Part shown: positions 52,515 through 62,363 of the stretch, one piece after another
How the letters are laid out: each line of letters begins with the position of its first letter
Position numbering within the stretch: position 1 is the first letter of the stretch
Program-made: the position numbers and the translations under genes
Assembly: GCF_900101625.1 (NCBI RefSeq)
Contig: NZ_FMYZ01000002.1
Coordinates: 682,001 to 746,000, forward strand
Length of the DNA stretch: 64,000 nt
Source of the DNA: Cupriavidus sp. YR651
GTDB taxonomy: Bacteria > Pseudomonadota > Gammaproteobacteria > Burkholderiales > Burkholderiaceae
Reading direction: 5' to 3'
The notes under the pieces: model-generated
Told to the model about the DNA's origin: nothing
Database searches by the model: none
The model's input: only the letters and a program-made list of their open reading frames with translations

Positions 52515-53504
52515 ATGTCATCCAACCACAACCTCGACCAAGGCGTTTCGCGACGCAACCTGCTGCTCGGCAGCGCGGCCGCAGCCGGCGCGCTGGCGGC
52601 TTCCGGCCTGCCCGGACCTGCTGCGGCAGCACCGTCGGCAAAGGGGGCGAGTCCTGTAACGGCAAACGGCAAGGCCTCAGGCAGCTACCTCACGGCAAAG
52701 GATGGCACCCAACTCTATTTCAAGGACTGGGGCGCCGGTCGCCCGGTGGTGTTCTGCCACGGCTGGCCGCTTAGCTCGGACAGCTGGGAGTCCCAGATGA
52801 TGCTCGTCGCGTCGGAAGGGTATCGCGCGGTCGCGCATGATCGTCGTGGCCACGGCCGTTCAAGCCAGCCCTGGAATGGCAACGAGATGAATACCTATGC
52901 CGACGATCTGGCGACCGTGTTCGAAACCCTCGACCTGAGGGACGCCATCCTCGTGGGTTTCTCCACCGGCGGTGGCGAGGTGGCGCGGTATATCGGCCGG
53001 CACGGCACGCGACGCGTCTCAAAAGTGATGCTGGTGTCGGCAGTGCCGCCCCTGATGCTCAAGACCGCCACCAATCCGCGTGGGCTGCCGGTTGAAGTGT
53101 TCGACGGCCTGCGCGCTGCGCAACTCGCCAATCGATCCCAGCTCTACAAGGATGTGCCGGCCGGGCCGTTCTACGGCTTCAACCGTCCCGGCGCCAAGCC
53201 GTCGCAAGGTCTGATTGACGCATGGTGGGCCCAGGGCATGCAGGGCGGACACAAGAACACCTATGACTCGATCAAGGCGTTCTCGGAAACCGATTTCACC
53301 GAGGATCTCAAGAAGATCGACGTGCCCGTCCTGATCATTCACGGCGACGACGACCAGATCGTTCCGATCGATGCCGCCGGACGCGCATCCGCGAGGCTGG
53401 TTAGGAACTCGAAGCTGATCGTCTACCCCGGTGCGCCGCATGGGCTTACCGACACGCACAAGGAAAAATTCAACGCCGATCTGCTGGCATTTGTCCGCAG
53501 CTAA
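52515..53504 (+). CDS. Exported alpha/beta hydrolase (non-heme peroxidase/arylesterase type)
   Basis: 329 residues with a Tat-type signal ([20 protein letters not shown], residues 12-31; cleavage near AAAAP). The mature part is an alpha/beta hydrolase of the haloperoxidase/esterase branch: oxyanion [19 protein letters not shown], nucleophile Ser150 in GFSTGGGEV, acid in HGDDDQIVP (276-284) and His309 in GAPHGLT. The triad is complete. Such enzymes can form peracids from H2O2 and carboxylates, or hydrolyse esters; which applies is unknown. Next to tetR, isochorismatase-like proteins and catalase, it suggests detoxification. Confidence 0.88.
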   Translation: MSSNHNLDQGVSRRNLLLGSAAAAGALAASGLPGPAAAAPSAKGASPVTANGKASGSYLTAKDGTQLYFKDWGAGRPVVFCHGWPLSSDSWESQMMLVASEGYRAVAHDRRGHGRSSQPWNGNEMNTYADDLATVFETLDLRDAILVGFSTGGGEVARYIGRHGTRRVSKVMLVSAVPPLMLKTATNPRGLPVEVFDGLRAAQLANRSQLYKDVPAGPFYGFNRPGAKPSQGLIDAWWAQGMQGGHKNTYDSIKAFSETDFTEDLKKIDVPVLIIHGDDDQIVPIDAAGRASARLVRNSKLIVYPGAPHGLTDTHKEKFNADLLAFVRS

Positions 53505-53668
53505 CGCCGCCGAAATGGCCGGGCACTCTCGCGGTGTCCGGTGCCGATGGCATCACCACAAGCGGTGCCTCCCATGTGCAATCACCGTACCCCTTACGCA
53601 GATGCCATTGACGTGGCGCTGCCGAAGGTCAATTCAAGCTGGACCCCACTCAACTTCCAGGAACCAAC

Positions 53669-54532
53669 ATGACACCGCACAGCAACTACTCGCAGCAGTC
53701 GCGAGAACCACTCAAGAGTCGTGAGTACCGATGCGCCAACCGCACTGCCCTTCGTTGGACGGCTGCGCTTGCCATAACCGTGGCAAGTATCGCAAGCATG
53801 ACAGCACAAGCACACTCGGTAAGTCCGGCGCAGTACAACGAACCGGTCGAGCGCGCGATGCCCGTCCCCGAAATGACGCTCGACCTGGAACGCACCGCCT
53901 TGGTCGTGATTGATCCCCAAATCGACTTCATGAGCCCGAAGGGCGCCGCTTGGTCCGCCGTGGGTGAAGCCGTCACCGAGCAGCAGCTCGTCCCACACCT
54001 GCTTCGCCTGTTCGAGGCATCAAAGAAGGCCGGCATCGTCGTCGGGATCTCGCCTCACTACTACTACCCGCACGACCACAGCTGGAAATTCCAGGGCCCC
54101 GTCGAGCTGTTCCAGCACAAGATCAAGGTCTTCGACCGCCCCAGCGCTCTAAGCCTGGATGGCTTCCGCGGTTCGGGCGCTGATTTCATGCCTGAATTCA
54201 AGCCCTACATCGAGGACGGCAAGACCATCATCGCCTCGCCGCACAAGCTCTACGGACCGCAGACCAATGATCTCTCGCTGCAACTTCGCAAGCAGGGCGT
54301 GACCAAGATCATCCTTGCCGGCATGCTGGCAAACCTGTGCGTTGAGTCGCACCTGCGCGAGTTCCTAGAAGAGGGCTTCGAGGTGGCCGTCGTGCGTGAC
54401 GCCGTTGCGGGACCGAAGCTGCCCGAGGGTGATGGCAACCTGAGCGCACTGATCAACTTCCGCTACTTGGCCAACGCGCTCTGGACCACGGATGAGGTCG
54501 TCGCGCGACTTCAGAAGCCTGCTAAGCGGTGA
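53669..54532 (+). CDS. Exported isochorismatase-like cysteine hydrolase, copy 1
   Basis: 287 residues with a signal peptide (RWTAALAITVASIASMTAQA, residues 29-48). The isochorismatase-like core carries the full catalytic triad: Asp82 in VVIDPQIDFMSP, Lys193 in SPHKLYGPQ, and Cys224 in GMLANLCVESH. Paralogue of the protein at 58202 (about 70% identical over the mature part by eye), but with a Sec- rather than Tat-type signal. Substrate unknown; the secreted location is unusual for this family. Placed between the exported hydrolase and catalase on the same strand. Confidence 0.87.
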   Translation: MTPHSNYSQQSREPLKSREYRCANRTALRWTAALAITVASIASMTAQAHSVSPAQYNEPVERAMPVPEMTLDLERTALVVIDPQIDFMSPKGAAWSAVGEAVTEQQLVPHLLRLFEASKKAGIVVGISPHYYYPHDHSWKFQGPVELFQHKIKVFDRPSALSLDGFRGSGADFMPEFKPYIEDGKTIIASPHKLYGPQTNDLSLQLRKQGVTKIILAGMLANLCVESHLREFLEEGFEVAVVRDAVAGPKLPEGDGNLSALINFRYLANALWTTDEVVARLQKPAKR

Positions 54533-54815
54533 TGTGTCGCAGCGCTGGTTGCGAGACCGAGAGCTTTGGCGCCACACCGAGCAAACGGGCAAGTCGACCA
54601 GCGCGTATTTATACCCGCTAACAAAACTCCTCAACGAATCGAGAGCAGATGACAGCGCAGGCGAGCGTGAGCAGAGTGGGATGGATATCGACGCGACGTT
54701 CGAAGCGAATGCGTCAGCTTGCCGAATTTGCGAGCCAGGCATGCGTGCGGGCAGTCGCGCTGGACCCGGTTCACCATAGTGCTGTTACTCCAAACCATAC
54801 CTGAAGAGAAACACA
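54533..54815. other. Intergenic region before catalase
   Basis: 283 bp. A + strand frame reads VGWISTRRSKRMRQLAEFAS, which looks like a transposase fragment but is too short to assign. Catalase promoter must lie here. Confidence 0.35.
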
Positions 54816-56273
54816 ATGTCCGATCGAAAACTGACCACGGCGAACGGGGCGCCGGTCGTCGATAACTTCAACATTCAAACTGCAGGCCCGCGCGGGCCCG
54901 CGCTGCTCCAGGATGTTTGGCTACTGGAGAAACTCGCTCATTTCGATCGCGAAGTCATCCCTGAGCGCCGCATGCATGCCAAGGGCGCGGGCGCCTACGG
55001 CACCTTCACGGTCACGCACGACATCACCCGCTATACGAGGGCCAGCATCTTTTCGCGCGTCGGCAAGCAGACGCCGCTGTTTGCGCGCTTCTCCTCCGTC
55101 GCCGGGGAACGTGGCGCGGCCGACGCCGAGCGGGACATCCGGGGCTTCGCGCTGAAGTTCTACACCGATCAAGGGAACTGGGATCTCGTCGGCAATAACA
55201 CCCCAGTCTTCTTCTTCCGTGATCCATTGCGTTTCCCGGACCTGAATCATGCGGTCAAGCGCGATCCACGTACCGGCCTGCGCAGCGCCGAGAACAATTG
55301 GGATTTCTGGACCCTTCTCCCCGAGGCGTTGCACCAGGTCACAATTGTGATGAGCGAACGTGGCATTCCCAGAAGCTTTCGGCACATGCACGGCTTTGGC
55401 AGCCATACCTACAGCTTCATCAACGCCGCCAACGAGCGTCACTGGGTAAAGTTCACGTTCAAGACGCACCAGGGCATACAGAACCTGACGGATGCGGAGG
55501 CGGCGGATGTGATCGGGCGCGACCGCGAGAGCCATCATCGTGACCTGTTCGAGAGCATCGAGCGTCGCGAGTATCCGCGCTGGACCTTGTATGTGCAGAT
55601 CATGACCGAGGAGCAGGCCCTGGCGCACGAGGTCAATCCGTTCGACCTGACCAAGGTGTGGCCACACCAGACGTATCCACTGATGGAAGTTGGCGTCCTG
55701 GAGCTGAACCGCAACCCCGATAACGTGTTTGCGGAGGTCGAGCAAGCCGCCTTCTCGCCCTCGACCATCATCCCGGGCATCGGCTTTTCGCCGGATCGGA
55801 TGCTGCAGGCCCGCTTGTTCTCGTATGGCGATGCGGCGCGCTATCGGTTGGGCGTGAATCATCACCAGATTCCCGTCAACGCGCCACGCTGCCCGGTCCA
55901 TAGTTTTCATCGCGATGGCGCCATGCGCGTCGACGGGAACAACGGCGCGACGGTCTCCTACTCTCCGAACAGCCAGGGCGAATGGGCGGAGCAGCCTGAC
56001 TTCCGGGAACCACCCATGGCACTGAGCGGCGCGGCGGCCCACTGGGATCATCGTGTCGACGAGGACCATTATGAACAGCCCGGCAAGCTGTTCCGGTTGA
56101 TGTCGCCTCAGGAAAAACAAGCGCTATTCGAGAACACCGCGCGGGCACTGGCGGGCGTGTCTCAACATATCCAGGAACGGCACATCGACAACTGTTCCAA
56201 GGCTGATCCCGCTTACGGTGCTGGAGTTGAGAGGGCTCTAGGCGATGTAGCCGGTGATCACGCGGTCCGCTGA
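54816..56273 (+). CDS. Monofunctional heme catalase (small-subunit type)
   Basis: 485 residues, complete. Disproportionates H2O2. Distal His54 in [14 protein letters not shown], Asn128 in [13 protein letters not shown], and the proximal heme ligand Tyr337 in [15 protein letters not shown]. No signal peptide, so cytoplasmic, unlike its hydrolase neighbours. Length and motifs fit clade 3 small-subunit catalases (KatA type). Downstream terminator at 56361. Placement next to exported hydrolases in the TetR-linked module supports an oxidative-stress cassette. Confidence 0.95.
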   Translation: MSDRKLTTANGAPVVDNFNIQTAGPRGPALLQDVWLLEKLAHFDREVIPERRMHAKGAGAYGTFTVTHDITRYTRASIFSRVGKQTPLFARFSSVAGERGAADAERDIRGFALKFYTDQGNWDLVGNNTPVFFFRDPLRFPDLNHAVKRDPRTGLRSAENNWDFWTLLPEALHQVTIVMSERGIPRSFRHMHGFGSHTYSFINAANERHWVKFTFKTHQGIQNLTDAEAADVIGRDRESHHRDLFESIERREYPRWTLYVQIMTEEQALAHEVNPFDLTKVWPHQTYPLMEVGVLELNRNPDNVFAEVEQAAFSPSTIIPGIGFSPDRMLQARLFSYGDAARYRLGVNHHQIPVNAPRCPVHSFHRDGAMRVDGNNGATVSYSPNSQGEWAEQPDFREPPMALSGAAAHWDHRVDEDHYEQPGKLFRLMSPQEKQALFENTARALAGVSQHIQERHIDNCSKADPAYGAGVERALGDVAGDHAVR

Positions 56274-56360
56274 TAATGGGCCGGAGTTTGCCCGCCGTCA
56301 ATCTGCATAACGCGTACGAATAGGCGTACGGGCTAGACTTTCATCGACTTCGTCCCGCTT

Positions 56361-56395
56361 GCCGGCGTCTTCCTCCTCCGGGACGCCGGCTTTTT
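56361..56395 (+). terminator. Intrinsic terminator after catalase
   Basis: Arms GCCGGCGTC and GACGCCGGC with a 12-nt loop, followed by TTTTT. Confidence 0.8.
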
Positions 56396-56717
56396 CACGG
56401 GCGCGTGATGCGCGCGGCGTGGGTGGAGCAGGAACGCGCCCGCCTGCATGGAGGCGAGACAGGCTGATGCGCCCAGGCACTCACTCAACCGGATCGGTCG
56501 TTCCCCACCCTTCGTGCGCGTGAGTCAGGAGGCGCTCCCCGATATTTTGGCGCGCGGCGGGATGATGTGGAAAGCAGCGCTGCGCCGCTTCCGGATTGTT
56601 GCCACGCCGGAAACTCTCCGCGCTTCCCGTCGATTTGGCGCGGGGATGCCGCGTCGTTTAGCATCCAACACATCGTAAATATATCGCTCACGATTTAATG
56701 GCGTACTAGTAACATGA
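56396..56717. other. Stretch without gene upstream of truncated LysR
   Basis: 322 bp. The N-terminal HTH expected for the LysR fragment below is not found in any frame here. Confidence 0.5.
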
Positions 56718-57464
56718 GTGCTTTTATCCTCAACAATCAATCGGCAGCTTACCCAGGCATCATCGTGTTCATGGCGCGCGCCGCGGAGTTCCATTCGGAT
56801 TAGCTCGCCGGTCACATTCGGCAGAAGGATCATTGCGCCCCTATTAGACAAGTTTATCAATGCCTACCCCGAGGTCAAAATCGAGCTTCTGCTAGACGAT
56901 CGTCCCACCGACTTTGCGACGGACCAGGTGGATGTAGCGTTCCGGAATGGGCGGGTAACGGATTCGCAGGTTATTGCGAAGCAATTGGTCCCGATGCGCA
57001 TGGCAACCATCGCCTCGCCGTCGTATATCGCAGCCAACGGTCTTCCGGATACGCCGGAGGACATGATTCACCATAAGTGCATCAACTATCGGTATTGGAA
57101 CGGCCTGGGACTGGAGTGGGAATTCCGTGCGGATGGGTTGACGCGGAAGCTTCTTCCGGGCGCCCATCTTACCTTCAACAATTTCGATCTGGTCCTGCGC
57201 GCCGTTCTGCAGGGGAGAGGCATTGCACATCTGCCGGGATATCTCATTCGTCCCTATGTGCAGGCAAGGGAACTCGTAGTGGCACTGCCGGAATATGCAC
57301 CAGAAGATCGGGGGCACTACCTTTGCTACCTGAGTCGGCAGCATATGCCGTCGCGAGTGCGTGTGTTCATTGACTTCATGACTGAAGAGGTCCGTGCGCT
57401 CCATTTGGATAACTTTGACGATTGCGGCGACGACATACACGGCATATGTCAGTCTGCCCACTGA
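56718..57464 (+). pseudogene. LysR-type regulator lacking its DNA-binding domain
   Basis: From about 56796 the product aligns to the LysR effector-binding domain: ISSPVTFGRRIIAPLLDKFI, VKIELLLDDRPTDFATDQVD, LPDTPEDMIHHKCINYRYWN and VLQGRGIAHLPGYLIRPYVQ. The first 26 residues are unrelated and the HTH that should precede it (about 60-90 residues) is missing. The gene is therefore a 5'-truncated remnant, unless expressed as an effector-domain-only protein. Downstream of catalase, so it may once have regulated katA or the hydrolase. Confidence 0.75.
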
Positions 57465-58201
57465 GACTTTCCCGTCCCCACGCCATCGTCACCGCGAGCG
57501 GTCCACTAATCATGTGATGCGCTCACGCTATTGCGCGACTGTCCAACCCCGCCGGAGTGCGGCAATGAAATAGGAGTTCCACAATGTCTGCTTCCGTCGC
57601 CTTCTGCGAGCGCCTGTCGGGACCAGGCGAAGCAGGCGCATTGCGGCGACGACACGCCCGGGAGAAGCGAATCGCCGTGGTCCATTCGTATCGTATTCGC
57701 CGATGCCGCCAACGCTTGCCGTAGCCGCGTTTTGGCTTGAGGTGCATTCACACCTGCGCCATACTAAATTGCAGGTGGAGCCCGATCGCGAATAGAGCGC
57801 CAGTGGTCGCGGCTTACTGTCGTTGTGCGCGGGACAGGGGGTAAGTTAGCGAGATAATCATCACTCTTCCTTCGATCTTCTTCGGACAGGAAGGGGCATC
57901 CAACGGATGCCTGATGGCAACGCTCCGCTACACAAGTCAGGACGCAAGGCGGTCAAATACAGAAGCACTCGCTCAATGGGCCACGCGAGGAGCAGGCGAT
58001 TGCTTGTGAAGATCGGCTTCACCGAGGCACTTCCAAATATGGGGTGAGCTCTTCATGCGGTGAAGGAAAGCTTGCGATCGTGACGATACCGCGCCTATTC
58101 CCGGCTCTAGAAGGCATGCCAACGAGAGTGCGCTATGGACCCCATGGTGGTGCGTTTGTTGCACCTGCTCGCGTCCCTGCGCATCTGACCTGAGAATCAT
58201 T
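57465..58201. other. Region without confident gene
   Basis: 737 bp. Short frames in several phases but none with a good start or a recognisable product. Probably decayed DNA plus the promoter of the next gene. Confidence 0.5.
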
Positions 58202-59023
58202 ATGTCTGAGACCTCAGAATTTAACGGCCGCCGTACGTTCTTGAAGGGCACGGTTGCCGCCGCCGCGGTAGCGTCCACGCAACTGCCCTCGCTGGCCAAC
58301 GCAGCTCCGGCCGGTGGTGTTGCCAAGTATGCAGATCCATCCAAACCGGCACTGCCCAAGACGGGCATGAAGCTAGATCTCGCGCGCACTGCGTTTGTCG
58401 TCATCGATCCGCAGATCGACTTTATGAGTCCGACGGGCAAGGCGTGGGCAGTGGTGGGTGAAAGCGTGACCGAGCAGAACATGGTGCAAAACCTGCTGCG
58501 CCTGTTTCAGGCGTCCAAGAAGGCCGGCATTACGGTGGCGATTTCCCCCCATTACTACTACCCGCAGGACCATCGGTGGCGGTTCCAGGGGGGGGCGGAG
58601 ATCTTCCAGCACAACCTCGGCCTGTTCGACCGTCCGGGCGCGCTGTCGCTCGAGGGCTTCCGCGGGTCGGGATCGGATTTCCTCCCGGAGTTCAAACCGT
58701 ACATCGAGGATGGCAAGACCATCATCTGCTCGCCGCACAAGCTCTATGGCCCGCAGGTCAACGACCTGAAGCTCCAGTTGGGCAAGCAGCGGGTGGACCA
58801 GGTCATTCTCGCGGGCATGCTGGCCAACCTGTGCGTGGAGTCGCATCTGCGCGATCTGCTCGAGCAGGGCTTTGAGGTGGCAGTGGTGCGTGACGCCGTA
58901 GCCGGGCCGAAGCTACCAGAAGGCGACGGCTATGGCGCTGCGCTGGTCAATTACCGCTTCATCGCCAATGGGGTCTGGACCACGGACGATACGGTAAAGA
59001 TGCTGGAAGGCAAGGCGGCCTGA
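58202..59023 (+). CDS. Exported isochorismatase-like cysteine hydrolase, copy 2
   Basis: 273 residues with a Tat-like signal (NGRRTFLKGTVAAAAVASTQ, residues 8-27; cleavage near ANAAP). Catalytic triad Asp69 (VVIDPQIDFM), Lys180 (SPHKLYGPQ) and Cys211 (GMLANLCVESH) is intact. Paralogue of the 53669 protein. The different export signals imply that one paralogue needs folding, or a cofactor, in the cytoplasm before export, or simply diverged. Monocistronic; followed by the insertion-sequence end at 59093. Confidence 0.87.
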   Translation: MSETSEFNGRRTFLKGTVAAAAVASTQLPSLANAAPAGGVAKYADPSKPALPKTGMKLDLARTAFVVIDPQIDFMSPTGKAWAVVGESVTEQNMVQNLLRLFQASKKAGITVAISPHYYYPQDHRWRFQGGAEIFQHNLGLFDRPGALSLEGFRGSGSDFLPEFKPYIEDGKTIICSPHKLYGPQVNDLKLQLGKQRVDQVILAGMLANLCVESHLRDLLEQGFEVAVVRDAVAGPKLPEGDGYGAALVNYRFIANGVWTTDDTVKMLEGKAA

Positions 59024-59092
59024 CGCATTTCGACCCCGGCGCCCAGTCATGGTGTCACGCGCGCACCTCAAGGTACAACGCATGGACATCAG

Positions 59093-59221
59093 TGTTGATT
59101 TGCCCTGAATCCTGACCCACGGGGGTGCGGCAGGAATCTTGGACTCGCGGCATAAACGAGTCCAAGATTCCTGCCGCACCTCCACGATTTGCATCGAAAT
59201 TTGCATCGAAAACTGACCCAC
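59093..59221 (+). mobile_element. Right insertion-sequence end remnant (IS21-like terminal repeats)
   Basis: TGTTGATTTGCC then CTGAATCCTGACCCAC (59093-59120), and inside it TTGCATCGAAATTTGCATCG leading to TGACCCAC (59189-59221). Mirrors the end at 51625-51686. No transposase follows, so only the terminus survives. The two ends point away from each other, with 7.4 kb of cargo between them. Confidence 0.55.
59124..59180. repeat. 23-bp perfect inverted repeat with 11-bp loop
   Basis: Arms 59124-59146 and 59158-59180 (starting GGTGCGGCAGGAATC, centre GCGGCATAAAC) pair perfectly. It sits between the two blocks of the insertion-sequence end and is not followed by a T-run, so it is more likely a nested insertion or recombination site than a terminator. 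Confidence 0.75.
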
Positions 59222-59382
59222 CCCAAAGGCTGTCAGTTGTTGCTTGGTGCGAAACACGGCGTTGCCCGTTTTGTGCTGGCCATGAAAGTGGAAAGAATGC
59301 GTGCCTAGATCACGATGGGGGACCGCCGCTTATAAGGCGCCCCCCCTTCGAGACGTCACAACTGCTTTATTTTGATAACGCC

Positions 59383-60408
59383 CTACAGGCTCCCGTACGA
59401 GTGCAGCCCCGCGAGATACATATTGACGCCGAGGAACGCGAACAGCGTGACGAATAGCCCGATCAGCGACCACCATGCCAGTGCAACCGGGCGCACCTTG
59501 CCGAGCATGCGGAAGTGCAGCCACGCGGCGTAGTTGAGCCAGACCACGAGCGCCCAGGTTTCCTTCGGGTCCCACGACCAGTAGCCGCCCCAGGCTTCCG
59601 CGGCCCAGAGCGCGCCGAGGATCGTCGCCACTGTGAAGCAGGCAAAGCCGACCGCGATCGCACGATACATGGCCTCGTCGATCCAGGCCACCGCGGGTAG
59701 CCGTGCGGACAGGAAACGCACGCCGGACAGCAGCCGTGCGGCCGCCAGCATCGCGGCGATCGAGTACGCGCCGTAGGCGAGGAAGTTGGCCGGTACATGC
59801 AGCTTCATCCAATAGGACTGCAGCGCGGGGATCAGCGGCGTGATGGCGCCCGCGCCACGCGTGCCGCCGTACCAATAGAGAAAGGCGTATGCCGCGCCGA
59901 CCAGCGGCAGCGTGAACACGGTCATGCCGTCTGAACGGTAACGATCCTCGACGTACAGCATCATCACGCCGGTCAGGATGATGAAGACGACAAATACTTC
60001 ATAGAGGTTGCTCACCGGTATGTGGCCCATGCCGGCGCCGATCTGGTAGGACTCGTACCAGCGCACCACCCACGCGCAGGTGGCAAGGCCCAGCGCGACC
60101 CACATCGACAGGCGGCCGGCGGCCGTGACGCGCGTCCGCCGCGCGAGCCAGCCGGCCAGATAGAGCGCCATCGCCACGCTGGTCAGCAGGCCCGATGCCA
60201 GCAGCATCGGCTGGCTCACGGGGCCGTTGGCCATGTCGTTGGGCTGCAGCGTGCGGCCGGAATCGCGGCCGATCTGCCAGATCGTGAGCAGCGCCACCAG
60301 CGCCACGCCGAGCAAGTACACGATGAACTGGCGCCAGAACCGGCCGACCGTAGCGGTGGGTGTGGCGGCTGCTGCATTGCCGGGCATGGGGGAGGCTATC
60401 GTGCGCAT
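59383..60408 (-). CDS. System II cytochrome c biogenesis protein CcsA/ResC type (often named CcsB)
   Basis: 341 residues from the ATG at 60408. Polytopic inner-membrane protein of about eight helices that handles heme for cytochrome c assembly with ResB. The tryptophan-rich heme-binding signature WGGYWSWDPKETWALVVW is near residue 280. Conserved histidines (LHVPANFL, WLHFRML) flank it. The start overlaps the ResB stop by 13 bp, indicating coupling. A longer frame upstream is a shadow of resB. Gene naming differs among annotations (ccsA/ccsB/resC), so no symbol is given. Confidence 0.9.
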   Translation of the reverse strand: MRTIASPMPGNAAAATPTATVGRFWRQFIVYLLGVALVALLTIWQIGRDSGRTLQPNDMANGPVSQPMLLASGLLTSVAMALYLAGWLARRTRVTAAGRLSMWVALGLATCAWVVRWYESYQIGAGMGHIPVSNLYEVFVVFIILTGVMMLYVEDRYRSDGMTVFTLPLVGAAYAFLYWYGGTRGAGAITPLIPALQSYWMKLHVPANFLAYGAYSIAAMLAAARLLSGVRFLSARLPAVAWIDEAMYRAIAVGFACFTVATILGALWAAEAWGGYWSWDPKETWALVVWLNYAAWLHFRMLGKVRPVALAWWSLIGLFVTLFAFLGVNMYLAGLHSYGSL

Positions 60409-62363
60409 GATGACTCCAGGAAAGGGAGTGGCGCGGGACGGGCGGTGCCGGGCCGCGCTGGCAGGGGAGAGAGCAGGCCGGACAGTTCCTCGTCCAGGCC
60501 CGGGATCTTGCGGTGCGCGCGCAGGCCGGCCACGGCGGTACGGCTGGCGGGGTCCCACCAGAGCCAGAACCGGCGCTCGCGCACCATGTATTGCAGGCAG
60601 ACGCCGACGGCCAGCATCAGCAGGCTGAGCGTGAGCAGGCCATCGCCGCCTTGCCGCGCTACCTGCAGGCCTGACGCGTTGCGCTTGTCGAACGTGCCGC
60701 CGAGCACCCAAAGCGGCGCATCCAGGGTGGCCAGGTCGTCGTGCGCGGCGAGCAGCCGCTGGATCTGGCCCAAATCGGGAGCACCGGTCAGACCCGCCAG
60801 CACGGGGGTGGTGCGTGCGACCAGGCCGATCAGCAGCGCCGTGGCGCCGGCCTGTTCGGCCTCGGGTACGGAGGCCTTGACGAGCGCGTCGATACCTCTC
60901 AGACCATCCTTGGTGAAGGCTTCGAGCGCGCGCGCGGCAAGCGCCGCGCTGTCTTTCGACTGCAGCGCGTCGTGGGTGGCGGCGACACGGGCCTCGGCGT
61001 TACGCAGCCGCGCCTCGAAGTGCTCGAATGTCGCGGTGCCACCATCGGCATCGACGGGTACGCGAACGTAGTCGAAGCCGCCGCCATCGGCGCGCCGCAC
61101 GCCGCTCACGCGGTAACGGACACCTTCGAACGTCAGCGGCTGCAGATAGGTAACCATCGCGCGTGCCTGGCCGGACGGATCGCGCAACTGGTATTCGAGG
61201 CTCGGGCCAAGGTCGGCCGCGTCCGTGCCTGCCGGCCCATGACCACGCAGGAAGCGGGACAATGTGCCACCGCCGGCCGCCTCGCCCGCGCCCTGGACGT
61301 TCTCGAGGCGCAGGTCCGTCGCCTCGAACGTCCACGGCGCGTCGCCGACCAGCACCGGCACGTCGTTGCCGACCGTCGCCTCGAGCGGCGTCGTGCTGCC
61401 GTCGCGCGACAACGTGGCTAGCCGCAGCGTGCTGCCGCCGTCGGCAAAGCCGGACTGGTAGAGCGTAACGCCATCGACGACGAGCGGGTGATTGACGCGC
61501 AGCGCGTGCTGCGTGGGCGCATGGCCCGGCCGCCGCACTTCGAGTTCGCTGACGAAATCGCGCGGCTGGCCGTTGGCGTAGCGCACGATATGGAAGCGGC
61601 GCAGATGCACCGAGAACGGCAGCGACTGGACCAAGTAGCCGTCGCCCATCGCCACGATCGCATGGCTGGCATCCTCGCCCTCGGACAACGTTACCTGGCC
61701 GCGATAGCTCAGCGTGTCGTTGGCCAGCTTGCTCTCGGCCGGCACCTTGCCGACCGAGAGGCTGCGCGTCTCGATTTGGCTCAGACCCAGTGCCACGCGT
61801 GCACGCAGCGCGATATCGCTGTTGAGGAACGCCGCCACTGTGATCAGCACGATGGCTGTGTGCGTGAACAGATAGCCGAGGCGGCGCGAGCCGCCGCGCC
61901 GGGCAGCGATCAGCAGCGCACCGTTGTCGTGGCGGCGCACGGCCGTCCTGTAACGCGCGCGGCGCAGCAGTGGCGACACCTCGGCCAGCAGGGCCTCGCC
62001 GTCCGCGTGTTCGAGCGCCGTGCGCGCCGGCATGCCCGCGACGAAGCGCCGGTTGACGTGGTCCTGCGGATCACGCATCTGGCGCACCATCGGCACGCCG
62101 TTGCGAATCACGCAGATGCCCGTGGACATGGCCATGATTACCAGCAGCGCGGCGAACCAGACCGTGTGATAGACGTCGGTCAGGCCGAGGAACGCGAGCA
62201 AGGATGCCAAGGACTCGCCGTAACTGGACACGTAGGCGGCCAGCCCGGCGTTCTGCGGTACCACGCTGCCGATGCTGGCCGCGATGGCTACCACCACGAG
62301 GATGCCGACCGCGAATCGCATCGATCCGAGCAGCCGGTAAAGGTCATGGAAGTTCGGTCTCAT
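60396..62363 (-). CDS. resB: System II cytochrome c biogenesis protein ResB/Ccs1 type
   Basis: 655 residues from the ATG at 62363, which overlaps the RND stop by ATGA. Opens with FHDLYRLLGSMRFAVGILVV, the ResB hallmark of an N-terminal region ahead of helix 1; three further helices (near 80, 180 and 590) frame a large periplasmic domain. It works with the CcsA-type protein downstream to attach heme to apocytochromes c on the periplasmic side. Much of the longer frame continuing upstream is a shadow of the RND gene. Confidence 0.9.
   Translation of the reverse strand: MRPNFHDLYRLLGSMRFAVGILVVVAIAASIGSVVPQNAGLAAYVSSYGESLASLLAFLGLTDVYHTVWFAALLVIMAMSTGICVIRNGVPMVRQMRDPQDHVNRRFVAGMPARTALEHADGEALLAEVSPLLRRARYRTAVRRHDNGALLIAARRGGSRRLGYLFTHTAIVLITVAAFLNSDIALRARVALGLSQIETRSLSVGKVPAESKLANDTLSYRGQVTLSEGEDASHAIVAMGDGYLVQSLPFSVHLRRFHIVRYANGQPRDFVSELEVRRPGHAPTQHALRVNHPLVVDGVTLYQSGFADGGSTLRLATLSRDGSTTPLEATVGNDVPVLVGDAPWTFEATDLRLENVQGAGEAAGGGTLSRFLRGHGPAGTDAADLGPSLEYQLRDPSGQARAMVTYLQPLTFEGVRYRVSGVRRADGGGFDYVRVPVDADGGTATFEHFEARLRNAEARVAATHDALQSKDSAALAARALEAFTKDGLRGIDALVKASVPEAEQAGATALLIGLVARTTPVLAGLTGAPDLGQIQRLLAAHDDLATLDAPLWVLGGTFDKRNASGLQVARQGGDGLLTLSLLMLAVGVCLQYMVRERRFWLWWDPASRTAVAGLRAHRKIPGLDEELSGLLSPLPARPGTARPAPLPFLESSCAR

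Larger units (their letters stand above)
59024..59382. other. Intergenic region with IS end and long hairpin
   Basis: 359 bp containing the right insertion-sequence end and a 23-bp hairpin (separate entries). GC and codon character change to chromosomal-like after about 59350. Confidence 0.6.

Noticed and set aside
54631-54816. Transposase-like peptide before catalase
   Set aside because: Too short, with competing frames; cannot be assigned to an insertion-sequence family.
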